Shown here in pieces: positions 54,740 through 64,000 of a stretch of DNA of 64,000 nt. Within the stretch, counting starts at the first letter, position 1. Each line of letters opens with the position of its first letter. The stretch is from Anthopleura xanthogrammica. Taxonomy: Eukaryota > Cnidaria > Anthozoa > Actiniaria > Actiniidae. The DNA lies in the NCBI GenBank assembly GCA_964019055.1, contig OZ025223.1, positions 6,314,625 through 6,378,624 of the forward strand. Direction: 5' to 3'. The notes beneath the pieces were generated by a model. It ran no database searches, was not told where the DNA came from, and saw only the letters and a list, made by a program, of their open reading frames with translations. The position numbers and the translations under genes are program-made.

Positions 54740-55520
54740 TGTATGTCGAGCTAGTTGTAGTTCACTACAAGCGTAACGGTCTTCTCATCTTTTTGTCTAT
54801 TTTCAATTTGTAGATAACTGTTTTTTTTGTAATTTTGATAAACATCTGTGTAATTTTGTATATGTATCAGCATATATACAGTTTGTCTGCGCATGCGCCA
54901 GATTTCAACCACAGGCATCCCTAGCTCAAATTTTAAGGTTTTTGAAACTCTGTTTTAATCGTTATAAAAGTTTTATGTGTGATTATTCAAGAGATCGTTA
55001 CTAAAACCAGCAATTCAGGTGCTGCCTGGCGTTACCTGGTATGATCTGATTCGGGCGCCCGTGAGTCTGACGTCACTGATAATTTATTCCTAATCTGCAA
55101 ATTTACTGATTCACTAAAGTACTAAAGTGTATTTTTCAATTTTTCTATGACAACCTTTTTGCAAGTAGGTGTATACACATATAATTATTACTAATTTTGT
55201 GTAAAGCACTTTGGTATGAATAAATATTATTGTATTGTATTGTTGGAACTTGGATTTTCACTGCCACCAGTATGAGGGTTCCTACCGAATTATTAATTGA
55301 CGACAGCAGAAAACCATTTTCACCACAAGCCATTGAAATGTTTGACTTTGCAAAATATTGAGAATTGCAATAAGAATTTTATCCCACAGCACAGAAAATA
55401 ACTGAGATCAGAGAGCAGCGCATTGGATCAGACGATGTGGGAAGGATGTGTTATACCAACAAATTAACATATATCTGATTGCAATGCAGTGTTTTCTATG
55501 GTGTGGGATAAAGTCCTAAT
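54740..55520. other. Spacer with a SINE-like 3' tail
   Basis: No coding sequence was recognised. GTGTAAAGCACTTTGGTATG followed by AATAAATATTATTGTATTG at 55200-55240 looks like the tail of a short retroposon. Its 5' part was not identified. Confidence 0.35.
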
Positions 55521-55526
55521 TATAAA

Positions 55527-55608
55527 TAGTAATATATTCTCACTATGGAAATCCGCACACAAAGCCTAGAGCACGCAGGGGAATTAAGATATGGGAACAA
55601 ATCGGCCC
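55527..55608. repeat. Split direct repeat B2 (82 bp)
   Basis: Same sequence as 55861-55942. It starts TAGTAATATATTCTCACTAT and ends ATCGGCCC. It forms the 3' end of the retroelement. Confidence 0.9.
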
Positions 55609-55700
55609 GGAGGCTTTGTGAGCGGAATACCCAGTGGGAAAAATAGCTTTCATCGCTGCGGGGAGGAGGGTGGGAGTTTTTCTTTTTCTTCTCGCTTCCC

Positions 55701-55866
55701 GGAAACGAGCTCAAAAGTGACTTCAGCTCGAACGGGGCGGCTTATAAAGGGTATTGGAAGTGATAAATGCATTCCACGAGACTCTATGAACCATATTAAA
55801 CACGAACTCTTTATAAATTCTTCTTTTAAAGCTTTGTATGCTTAAATTCCCCAGTGAGAATAGTAA
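55701..55866. repeat. Split direct repeat A2 (166 bp)
   Basis: Same sequence and length as 63259-63424. Its last six bases (TAGTAA) overlap B1, giving the likely recombination core. Confidence 0.9.
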
Positions 55867-55942
55867 TATATTCTCACTATGGAAATCCGCACACAAAGCC
55901 TAGAGCACGCAGGGGAATTAAGATATGGGAACAAATCGGCCC
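55861..55942. repeat. Split direct repeat B1 (82 bp)
   Basis: Same sequence as 55527-55608. It directly follows A2 in window orientation. Confidence 0.9.
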
Positions 55943-56302
55943 TACGGCAAACGCTCCCTGTCAAACCATTGGCGGACACCTCCCCAAAAAGGCAGCAGAA
56001 GTATGGAGAGAGGTGAAGATGAAGAAGTGGTTTTCTCCCTAAATGATGTACTCTCCCATAACTCAGAACTCTAGTTAACACAGATTTTAGTAATAAGTTA
56101 TGATATACCCAAGTCTGACATAGGGTTAAGGTTACCGTAATGATAACAAAGGCCGCGCAGGTGCTCGTACTAAATTTGTTGAAATAAATACTAAATTTTA
56201 GCACTACATAATGATAATTAAGCAGTAGGAAATAGGGGGTTGAAATGGTACTAATAGGTACTAATTATAGTGAAACGGGTTTTGAGTGCGTGTTCTAGCG
56301 TA

Positions 56303-57499
56303 CTAATTGCCTTTTAATCTCTGATCTACCTGCAAAAAATCGGAAATGTCATCAAGAGACCTATAAGTTGCTAGGACTTCTGGGGTAGTGTTTTGCGCCA
56401 CACAAGCGGACAAGACTGCTGCAGGGGAACTCGGTTGTAAGACCGGGCTCAAATTATTATAATAGCGGAGCATGTCAGGGGAAGACCAGCCAACATGATG
56501 TGCTATATCCTTTTCAGGCACCCCTAACATGGTCAAGGTGAGGGAACATCCCGCGCGGGAACTATGGGGGGTTTCTCCCTGGTCAAGACCGATCGCGCCT
56601 AGATATAGTTTTAATCTATTATACACAGCTGAACCGAGAAACGCGTCTTCGGTGACCGAATTGCCTTTAGTAGCTCGAAATAAAAGCCCTGAACGCAAGT
56701 CTAGCTTAAGGAGCTGACAAATGGTTAAATAACGCAAGAAATTCTTGACAGGACACAGAACCTCATGGTCACAACGACGAATAGCGAAAGTATTCTCGTT
56801 ATGACCTCGTAAAGTTTTGCCAAAGGTCTGATTAAATAAAATACCAGACATATCGGGGAAAAACAAAATCTCCTTGGTGACGATCCTTCCAAGGTCTGAG
56901 GATCGGTCTCCCGAAAAGAAATCTACACTAAAGAAACATAAGTCGCGACTCAATATATACAGAGCTATGGGCGACAACTCTTTACAATGCAATTGTTCCC
57001 AAATGTAAGAGAGCAGTTTTTCTAATTTGTCGAGAAAAAGCGGAATAGCCTTTCGAGGGCGGACCCTGGCTTGAGCTTGTTCCTCCCGAATACACTTCAA
57101 GTATTCCTTTACGGAAGGATGAGAAACGGGATTCCCAATACCTAGTCTGTCGTCCCAGTCTCCCCCGAGACCTTCTTTGGTAAAGATGGCGCGCAGTTTT
57201 CCAATGATATTATCTACAGTTCCTGCAGCGAGTCTAGTGGGACAGTCGCAGAGGGTAGAGGAGCTGCCCACGTTCTTACAAGAGCGCCGGTGAACCTTGG
57301 TTCGTCCACGAGAGTCTTTCCAGATCAGAAATTTGACAATATCACGCGGAGCGGAGGTGTGTAGGGACTTGGGCGGGGACAAAACCCCGAGAAAACTCAA
57401 TAGCTCACGATGCAGAGCGGACTTTTGCTTTTCATAGGGCTTTTGATCACGCACGGCTTTTAACTGACAGAGTCGGCGTTCGATGGCTTCCATGTCCAC
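56303..57499 (-). CDS. Tyrosine recombinase of the Ngaro/PAT-like element, 398 residues
   Basis: A single open frame. The N-terminal half holds a Cys/His patch (CKNVGSSSTLCDCPTRLAAG) and the core-binding region. The catalytic domain has Arg in SGDRSSDLGRI, HxxR in ETPHSSRAGCSLTLTMLGV, a HVGWSS box and the Tyr nucleophile in MLRYYNNL. All expected catalytic residues are visible, so the enzyme should integrate the circular cDNA at the TAGTAA core. It lies downstream of RT/RNase H with a 191-bp gap and may be translated from the same RNA. Confidence 0.9.
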   Translation of the reverse strand: MDMEAIERRLCQLKAVRDQKPYEKQKSALHRELLSFLGVLSPPKSLHTSAPRDIVKFLIWKDSRGRTKVHRRSCKNVGSSSTLCDCPTRLAAGTVDNIIGKLRAIFTKEGLGGDWDDRLGIGNPVSHPSVKEYLKCIREEQAQARVRPRKAIPLFLDKLEKLLSYIWEQLHCKELSPIALYILSRDLCFFSVDFFSGDRSSDLGRIVTKEILFFPDMSGILFNQTFGKTLRGHNENTFAIRRCDHEVLCPVKNFLRYLTICQLLKLDLRSGLLFRATKGNSVTEDAFLGSAVYNRLKLYLGAIGLDQGETPHSSRAGCSLTLTMLGVPEKDIAHHVGWSSPDMLRYYNNLSPVLQPSSPAAVLSACVAQNTTPEVLATYRSLDDISDFLQVDQRLKGN

Positions 57500-57690
57500 A
57501 GAGATGGGTTGCAGAGCAACAGGTGGAATGGTGTTTTTCTGAAAACCACATCATTGGCAGAAATTGAACGTCTCATCGTTAAGGTAAGCGCACTCGGGGC
57601 ACGGAGCCGCTGGTCTCCAAATTCGTGGGCGACCCTGCCAACGGAAAATAAGCACGAACATGAAAACCCCCAAAAACTGTGAGTTTGAAA

Positions 57691-60017
57691 TTATTCGGCA
57701 CGCGAAACAACTCTAAACACGAAGAGGTCCCATTGCAACGGACGACTGATAAACTGTCCCATCTGGGAAGGGAAAAGAAGAATATTGGGGTCTCCTTTTC
57801 TTCCCAATCTAAAAGAGGCACTTGCGTAGGCCGTCAGCAAAGGCCACCAGTACGGGACGGGACGGAGAAGGGGGACTACCATTGAGAACGAGACCTTGGA
57901 TTCTCTCAAGAATCTCAGCAGGGGTCCTATCAGGACGAACGGTGGAAAAACATAGGCGTTTTCGGAGGATCCGATGTCTTGCGCGAATACATTCACCCCC
58001 TCGGAGGACGGGGACGGGAACGGAGAAAAATACCGGAGGACTTGACCTGAGGAGTTGCACTGGACATTAGATTCGAGAGCCATGAGGTCGATAGAGTGAG
58101 GGCCGAAACATCTCTCGACAAGACGCCAGGGGGTGGCGGCTAGCTTGCAGTCTTTGTCGGAGAGCACTCTAGAGGGAAGGTCAGCAGGATTCTTCAGAGA
58201 AGGTACAAAATTAAGGCACATGGAGGCGTTGGAATCCAAAAGGATGCGGTGGAGATCTTTGAGAGCTGAGTTTAGCTGTCTATTTCTTCCACCTTGCTTT
58301 TTCCATGAAAACAAAAAGGCCATGTTATCTGTGTAGACATCCAGTCGAGCATTAACGATGGAGGACCTTGCCGCTTGGAGTGTATAAATCAGGGCGTGTG
58401 CTTCCTTGATGACGATAGGACAATAGGCGAGGGCTTCAGGCCAATAGTCGCGGAACGAAATCACCTCATGGCCGGGGGACTGAAGAGTACCTCCCCAAGC
58501 ACTATCGGAAGCGTCTGCGAAGATTTTCACCACTGTGTGACGCTCTTGTAGCCAGGGGAGACAATCTTTCCAGGAGTCTAGAAAACGCCAGTATTCGATT
58601 TCTTTTCGTAACGCGCCAGAAACTTTAATGGGGCGAGAGGACTTGAAACCACCTGAGATAGCCAGGTAGATTTCCCTGGCGTAGAGTTGAGCGGCAGGTA
58701 CTGCGATAATAAATGAAGTGATTTTCCCCGCGAGTCGTTGAAGGGACTTGATGGATACGGAACGTTTTTCCAAAATGGCTTCCCGAAGGGTAGCAAACTT
58801 CTCTTTTTTGACTTGTGGAATGACGAAAGCACAACGCTCAGAGTCTACCAGAAACCCTAGATATTTCGGGGAATGGACTGGGACCAAGCAAGACTTGGGC
58901 AGACCAATAAAGTATCCCAACGAAATCAAGACTGCTGCACAGATGAAACACGCCGAGTCTGCTAACTCAAAATCGGACCATGGGCCAGAGCACTTTGAAA
59001 AGGTGAAATCAAAGTGGGGTGCCAACTGACCCACGTGTCTGTCGTCGATATACTGGCTGCACGGAACTCCTAATGTGCGTACATACGAGGTGGCTGCTAG
59101 GCCAATGGAATGGTAGATATACGCACTGGCCTTCCATCCAAAGGGTATAGTCTTAAACACTAAGTACCACCCGTCCCATAGGACGCCAAAATAGGTATGG
59201 CTTCCTGGCGAGAGGCGAACGTGGTCGTATCCACTTTTGTCGTCCATGGTGGTTTGAAAGTGCCCTTTCTGCACGTAACGTGGGAGGTTAGAGATATAGT
59301 CTAGGGTGAGGGGTAAGTCTCTAATCCATAAGTTCAGAAAACGCTCGTCATGACACATTCTTGGTTTGCTGGGTTCTATAGTAATAGGCATGACGAGGTG
59401 CGGGGGGTGGACTTCACCGACTTTACCCCACAGGGACATAGAACCGTTTCGTAAGCGTTCTAAGAGGGTGGAGCTGATGAAATCTTCGAAACCAGAACAA
59501 GATGGATTATTCGGGAACAGCGCTGGCGGTGGAGTAGAGGAATTGTAGCGCCGACCTTGGAAATCGCCATTAAATGGGATGAAAAAATCTTCAACGTTAA
59601 CCGCGGAGGATATGTAATCCAAGATCTCTTGCCCTTTAGGGGAAGGGTCGACAATTTTCTCCCACGCTTCTACATGACGATGGATTTCCCCCGCGACAAA
59701 ATGGTTGGGATCTCTGAACAGCAGGTCCCTGGCAGAGGCTTTGACCGTCAAACTGGCAACTAGCTCTGGTGAGGGTAGTGGGGCTGCCACGCTTGGGATG
59801 TCTCCCTTCCAATCACACCAGCGGATTTTTACTGATCCAGGTGAAACTCCCTGAGGCGAAAAAGGGCGAGGAGTACGAGACGAGGCCTGGGAAAAAGGAC
59901 ACAATGGATCAAAGCGCGTAATGGGAAGGGAAAATAACCACCCCAAGCGAAGCAGCCCCGAAATACCCCGTCCAGGGACAGAGTAATGAAGGGTATTAGA
60001 TAACCCCTTCGAGGCGG
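57691..60017 (-). CDS. Reverse transcriptase/RNase H of the Ngaro/PAT-like element
   Basis: The frame is open from 60017, just after a strong polypyrimidine tract and AG, to 57691. The first ATG is at 59946, giving 751 residues. RT motifs: IEPSKPRMCHDERFLNLWI, TTMDDKSGYDHVRLSP, FKTIPFGWKASAYIYH, SQYIDDRHVGQ (YIDD catalytic box) and SPKYLGFLVDSERC. RNase H motifs: KIFADASDSAWGGTLQSPG, KEAHALIYTLQAAR and DVYTDNMAFLFSW, with the expected acidic residues. This is typical of DIRS-order polymerases. The 60017 start assumes splicing; otherwise the ATG at 59946 would be used. Confidence 0.9.
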
Positions 60018-60030
60018 CTTAGCAAGGGAG

Positions 60031-60068
<38 letters not shown>
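60031..60068. repeat. A38 homopolymer (T38 on the coding strand)
   Basis: On the minus strand this is a T38 run followed by CTCCCTTGCTAAG, exactly what an intron polypyrimidine tract plus acceptor looks like before the RT frame. It is prone to length errors in sequencing. Confidence 0.9.
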
Positions 60069-60070
<2 letters not shown>

Positions 60071-60224
60071 GGGGTAAAACAGTGCCCAACCCAAAGAAAA
60101 TCAGAAAGGATCAACGTACGTTAGCAAACGATTTTAATCATGATCAAATACAAGTGACGTCACGTCAGGGGTCAAAAGACTAAACGGCCGGTACTGGGAA
60201 ACAAGGGTGTAGGTTATGAGAAGC

Positions 60225-63185
60225 CTAGCGACGTTCTGGGCAGGCGCGGGCGAAATGTCCCCATCTACCACAAGAGTAACAGCGGTTTGGAGACATACTA
60301 CCACGACCCCGGCCGCGGCTGTTATCGGCATAGGGATGGAAAACGGGCCTCGAAAAACCATATTGTGGGGCTGACAAAGAGCTCCTCGGGTGGGCTGAGG
60401 CTGCTTCGGATTTCAACAATTTTTGAATTTGCGAGCCGACCAGTTGGTCTTCTGCGCTACCCAGGAGTCGCGTGATGACGGAGACAAAACGGCCGTCTCC
60501 CACCAGTGGACGACATTGCCGCACCATAGCTTCGTATTTTTTTAGATCTTTATGCCCCACGGATCTGGCGACGTCGGATAACTGCTCTAGGGCGGCAAAG
60601 AGGGCGTGGTTGTCCACAAGAGCACGAGGCCGGTTAGCCAAACGTCTAACAGACTCAAGAGCATGGTCGACGTTGTTGGACGCTACAGCAGTCTGCAGAG
60701 CATTTACTTTTTCCTCCAAAGCCTTAAGGTCCTGGGGGAGGAAACGACTAAGTATAAGAAAAAGGGTACACTGCTAAACCAACAATGAATACGACTATCA
60801 CAGATCGAATAATGTCAAAATCAATACGCTTGGACGAAGATGTAACAAAAAACATTATGCCTTGAGCACGGCCAGAGTGTGTAATTCATTAAACAAATTT
60901 GAATCTTAGGCCACTGAGTTAGAGCACGCGTGCGTAGAACGGCGACTATTAATGGTTCCCAATTGACATGACAGTTCAGACCCAAATTTGTTTAATAGTC
61001 TCGCATACTCGATGTATTAATTATAGATAAGATATGTAGCTTATTAACAAGCTTTTAAGGATCTATAACTTGTTCAGGCATGTTATGGATATAGGATAAA
61101 TGACCCAAAGGTTATCTCAATGATTGAACACGTATAAATGCTGGACGCCATGTAAAGCATAAAGAAGTCATAGAACATCTTGTCTTCTACACTCGAAATC
61201 ATCCTAATATGAGTTACTATTATCCTAACGTCTTGACACAAAATTCTGCTTATTCGAAATTTATCAACAACAAAACTGTTAATGAAAACTATTTTGAAAC
61301 TAATTTTGCACAGCATAAAGCGTTATGAGAAAAAGACATAATAGACCGGTTAAAGTCACATTTATGCTTCCCCATAAACAATATGTGAAATAACAGGATC
61401 AGTTTCACAAGAGCTAAACTGTGATCGAGTTAAATAGCTGAACCATAGTAATTTAAACTTTTATAGACTAAAAATTAGAAACAGACTCGGCTCTCCGGTC
61501 ATATCTCCATCGTCCTAAAGAGAAGAATTGGAGCGAACTAAAACGCTAAACTATGGCAATTGAACTCTATAGACTAAAATCAATTACACACTCGGCTATC
61601 TGGCCATATCTCCATGGTTCTAAAAAGAAACAACTAGAGCGAAACTATAATCGCTGAAAACATACCAATTGAACTCTATAAACTAAAAGAAATTACAAAC
61701 TCGGCTCTTCATAGGTCTAGAGAGAAACAAATAGTTGAGCGAAACTGATCGCTAAGCCATGCCAATTGAACTCTATCTAAAAACTAGAAACAATTACAAA
61801 CTCGGCTCTCTGGCCATATCTCTAAAGTTCTAAAGAGAAACATTTGGAGTGAAACTGATCGCTGAACCCTGCCCATTGAACTCTAACAACTAGAATGATC
61901 AATTACAAACTCGGCTCTCTGGCCATATCTCCATTGTTCTAAAGAGAAACATTTTGAGCGAAACCAATCGCTGAACCATGCCAAATGAACTCTATAAACT
62001 AAAATCAATACAAACTCGGCTCTCTGGCCATATCTCCATTATTCTAAAGAGAAACAATTTGAGCGAAACCAATCGCTGAAACATGCCAAATGAACTCTAT
62101 AAACTAAAATCAATACAAACTCGGCTCTCTGGCCATATCTATATAGTTCTAAAGAGAAATATTGTGAGCGAAACTAAATCGCTGAACCATGCCAATTGAA
62201 CTATATCAACTAGAATCAATTCAAACTCGGCTCTCTGGCCATATCTCCATTATTCTAAAGAGAAATATTTTGAGCGAAACTAAATCGCTGAACCATGCCA
62301 ATTGAAACTCTATAAACTAGAATCAATTACAAACTCGGCTCTCTGGCCATATCTCCATTGTTCTAAAGAGAAACATTTTGAGCGAAACTAATCGCTGAAC
62401 CATGCCAATTGAACTCTAATAAACTAGAATCAAACAACAAACTCGGCTCTCTGGCCATATCTTCATTGTTAAAAGAGAAATATTTTGAGCGAAACCAATC
62501 GCTGAACCATGCCAAATGAACTCTATAAACTAAAAATCAACTACAAACTCGGCTCTCTGGCCATATCTCCATAGTTCTAAAGAGAAACATTTTGAGCGAA
62601 ACTAATCGCTGAACCATGCCAAATGAACTCTAAAAAACTAGCATAGATTACAAACTCGGCTCTCTGGCCACTCATATCTCCATTGTTCTAAAGAGAAACA
62701 TTTTGAGCGAAACTAATCGCTGAACCATGCCAAATGAACTCTAAAAACTAGCATAAATTACAAACTCGGCTCTCTGGCCATATCTCCATTGTTCTAAAGA
62801 GAAACATTTTGAGCGAAACTAATCGCTGAACCATGCCAAATTGCACTCTACAAACTAGCATCAATGACAAACTCGGCTCCTTGGCCATATCTCCATAGTT
62901 CTAAAGAGAAAAAATTTGAGCGAAACCAATCGCTGAACCATGCCAATTGAAGTATATAAACTAGAATAGTGACAAACTCGGCTCTCTGACCGTATCTCCA
63001 TTACTACGAATAGCGAAACTAAAGGACTAGAAAACGAAGGGTTATAAGCTTACCACTTCTGCCTGGGCCGCTTCCTCATGGGGAGGATCCTGCTGCTGCT
63101 GGTCGTTTTGATTCTGTGGTGGATTCCGACCCGCTAGGGCAGCGTCAATGGCTGCCTGATCGACTTGGGCTGGAACTTGTGCCAT
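60225..63185 (-). CDS. Gag-like protein in two exons, 212 residues
   Basis: Exon 1 (63185-63054, 44 codons) encodes MAQVPAQVDQAAIDAALAGR and a Gln/Asn/Pro-rich stretch, ending in a consensus donor (GAAGTG|GTAAGC). Exon 2 starts after CCTCCCCCAG at 60731 and runs to 60225 (DLKALEEKVNALQTAV, SQIQKLLKSEAASAHPRSSL). Near the C-terminus is a CCHC zinc knuckle (CYSCGRWGHFARAC), the nucleic-acid-binding signature of Gag. Both exons are phase 0, so the joined frame is intact. Without splicing, exon 2 could start at an internal ATG (60719). The intron of 2.3 kb contains the minisatellite. Confidence 0.75.
61486..63000. repeat. Minisatellite, 15 units of about 106 bp
   Basis: CTCGGCTC or a variant recurs at 61486, 61591, 61700, 61801, 61910, 62015, 62120, 62225, 62334, 62442, 62549, 62655, 62765, 62872 and 62977. 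Each unit also holds TGGCCATATCTCCAT, GAGCGAAAC and CGCTGAACCATGCC. The array lies inside the predicted gag intron of the retroelement. The distal (61.5 kb) units are more diverged than the central ones. Confidence 0.95.
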
Positions 63186-63258
63186 GTTAGTGAAGTACTT
63201 AGGGCGCAGCGATGAAAAGAGTAGCAAACCAGTTTTTCTTTCTTCTTTGAAGCTGTAC

Positions 63259-63424
63259 GGAAACGAGCTCAAAAGTGACTTCAGCTCGAACGGGGCGGCT
63301 TATAAAGGGTATTGGAAGTGATAAATGCATTCCACGAGACTCTATGAACCATATTAAACACGAACTCTTTATAAATTCTTCTTTTAAAGCTTTGTATGCT
63401 TAAATTCCCCAGTGAGAATAGTAA
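63259..63424. repeat. Split direct repeat A1 (166 bp), 5' end of the retroelement
   Basis: Same as 55701-55866. It ends AGAATAGTAA at 63424, where flanking genomic DNA begins. Confidence 0.9.
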
Positions 63425-64000
63425 CAGTGCATTCAATATCAGTTTAGCTAGTGCACATGCTTATCTTGTACATGAGGCAAAAGATATATACCTTTTTTTG
63501 CCTAATCCTATGTAGATTCTGCAGCTTTTCTTAGTATTAGTCCTCAAGTCTGCAGCCATGTCTAGAGATTGAGTTGGTTCTACCTGAGAAATGAATAACA
63601 AAGAGAATTGAGAATGATCAATTAAAAAGGTTCTTTAAACCCGAAAGCGGACGTAATTTTTTCCTTACTAAACGTGTGTTATTTCGCTATCTTGAAAAGA
63701 AGTAAAAGAGAAATCCGCCACGGATAGTGCACGGAATGAACAGGGGCAGTAAGTGCGAAAATTCAAGAAAATTCACGATTCACGAAGTTTAGAACATGTT
63801 CATCACAAATCACGAAAAGTAAAAAATCCCTATCACGATTTAACTTGAAACCTCCCTCCCTACCGCTCCTGTATGAAAAAGGAAAATATCTAAATGTACG
63901 AACAGAACAAGACTTTCGACCTCAGCTGAGAGTGATAAAGGAAGGTAGATGAACGACGATCAGGAAGTTGAAGAAGGACAGTGTGTAAGATCTATTCAAT
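63425..64000. other. Flanking DNA without recognised genes
   Basis: No exon, repeat or ORF of note was recognised in this last stretch. Confidence 0.45.

Larger units (their letters stand above)
55527..63424 (-). mobile_element. Ngaro/PAT-like tyrosine-recombinase retrotransposon, complete (7.9 kb)
   Basis: Order on the minus strand: repeat A1 (63424-63259), gag in two exons, RT/RNase H, tyrosine recombinase, repeat B1 (55942-55861), repeat A2 (55866-55701), repeat B2 (55608-55527). This A1-ORFs-B1-A2-B2 split-direct-repeat arrangement is diagnostic of Ngaro/PAT-type DIRS-order elements, which integrate by recombinase and make no target duplication. A1/A2 (166 bp) and B1/B2 (82 bp) match closely and all main ORFs are open, so the copy looks recent. 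Confidence 0.88.

Noticed and set aside
57679..59763. Several 60-93 codon ORFs in the retroelement polymerase region
   Set aside because: They are shadows of the RT/RNase H frame, which has all catalytic motifs.
61486..63000. tRNA or snRNA gene array
   Set aside because: The 106-bp units lack A/B boxes and cloverleaf pairing that I could find; they behave as a minisatellite.

Overview
The window is eukaryotic nuclear DNA. It is AT-rich and intron-bearing, with GT-AG introns that keep reading frame, and it is crowded with transposable elements. No bacterial, organellar or CRISPR features were seen. The mix of elements (CR1/L2-like and L1/Tx1-like LINEs, a Ngaro/PAT-like tyrosine-recombinase retroelement, a Crypton, a MULE, TTAA-target and Harbinger-like DNA elements, family-B DNA polymerase relics) and the look of several uncharacterised genes suggest an anthozoan cnidarian. 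That taxonomic call is inference.

Layout. 1-1.5 kb: right end of a TTAA-target DNA transposon with a 572-bp terminal inverted repeat (TIR); a second copy lies at 34.42-40.59 kb. 2-6.25 kb: CR1/L2-like LINE with PHD finger, endonuclease and reverse transcriptase (RT), inactivated. 7-8 kb: a second LINE fragment. 8.3-13.7 kb: decayed genes, including a YqaJ-like N-terminal ORF and a multi-exon protein-primed-type family-B DNA polymerase split by a LINE 3' end. 14.1-15 kb: a three-exon C2H2 zinc-finger gene with one stop codon. 17.3-19 kb: two divergent multi-exon genes 192 bp apart, one ending in an MDM2-like RING. 19.2-31 kb: an eleven-exon transposase-like gene on the minus strand. It is interrupted by an almost intact L1/Tx1-like LINE flanked by identical 264-bp direct repeats. 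32.5-34 kb: a chromodomain gene and an 86-codon gene, divergently arranged, each followed about 28 nt after the stop by a histone-type stem-loop. 40.9-52.3 kb: a MULE gene pulled apart by nested elements, including one of 5.8 kb rich in palindromes. 52.5-54.4 kb: an intact Crypton recombinase next to a long palindrome. 55.5-63.4 kb: a tyrosine-recombinase retroelement with the full split-direct-repeat layout, open gag, RT/RNase H and recombinase frames, and a predicted 2.3-kb gag intron filled by a 15-copy minisatellite.

The genes do not form a pathway. Most are TE genes at different stages of decay. The best candidates for something undescribed are the histone-type 3' ends on non-histone genes at 32.5-34 kb, the 264-bp LINE target duplication that copies a host exon with its splice acceptor, and the intron-borne minisatellite of the retroelement. 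All splice structures were read by eye from GT/AG sites and codon phase and have no transcript support here.
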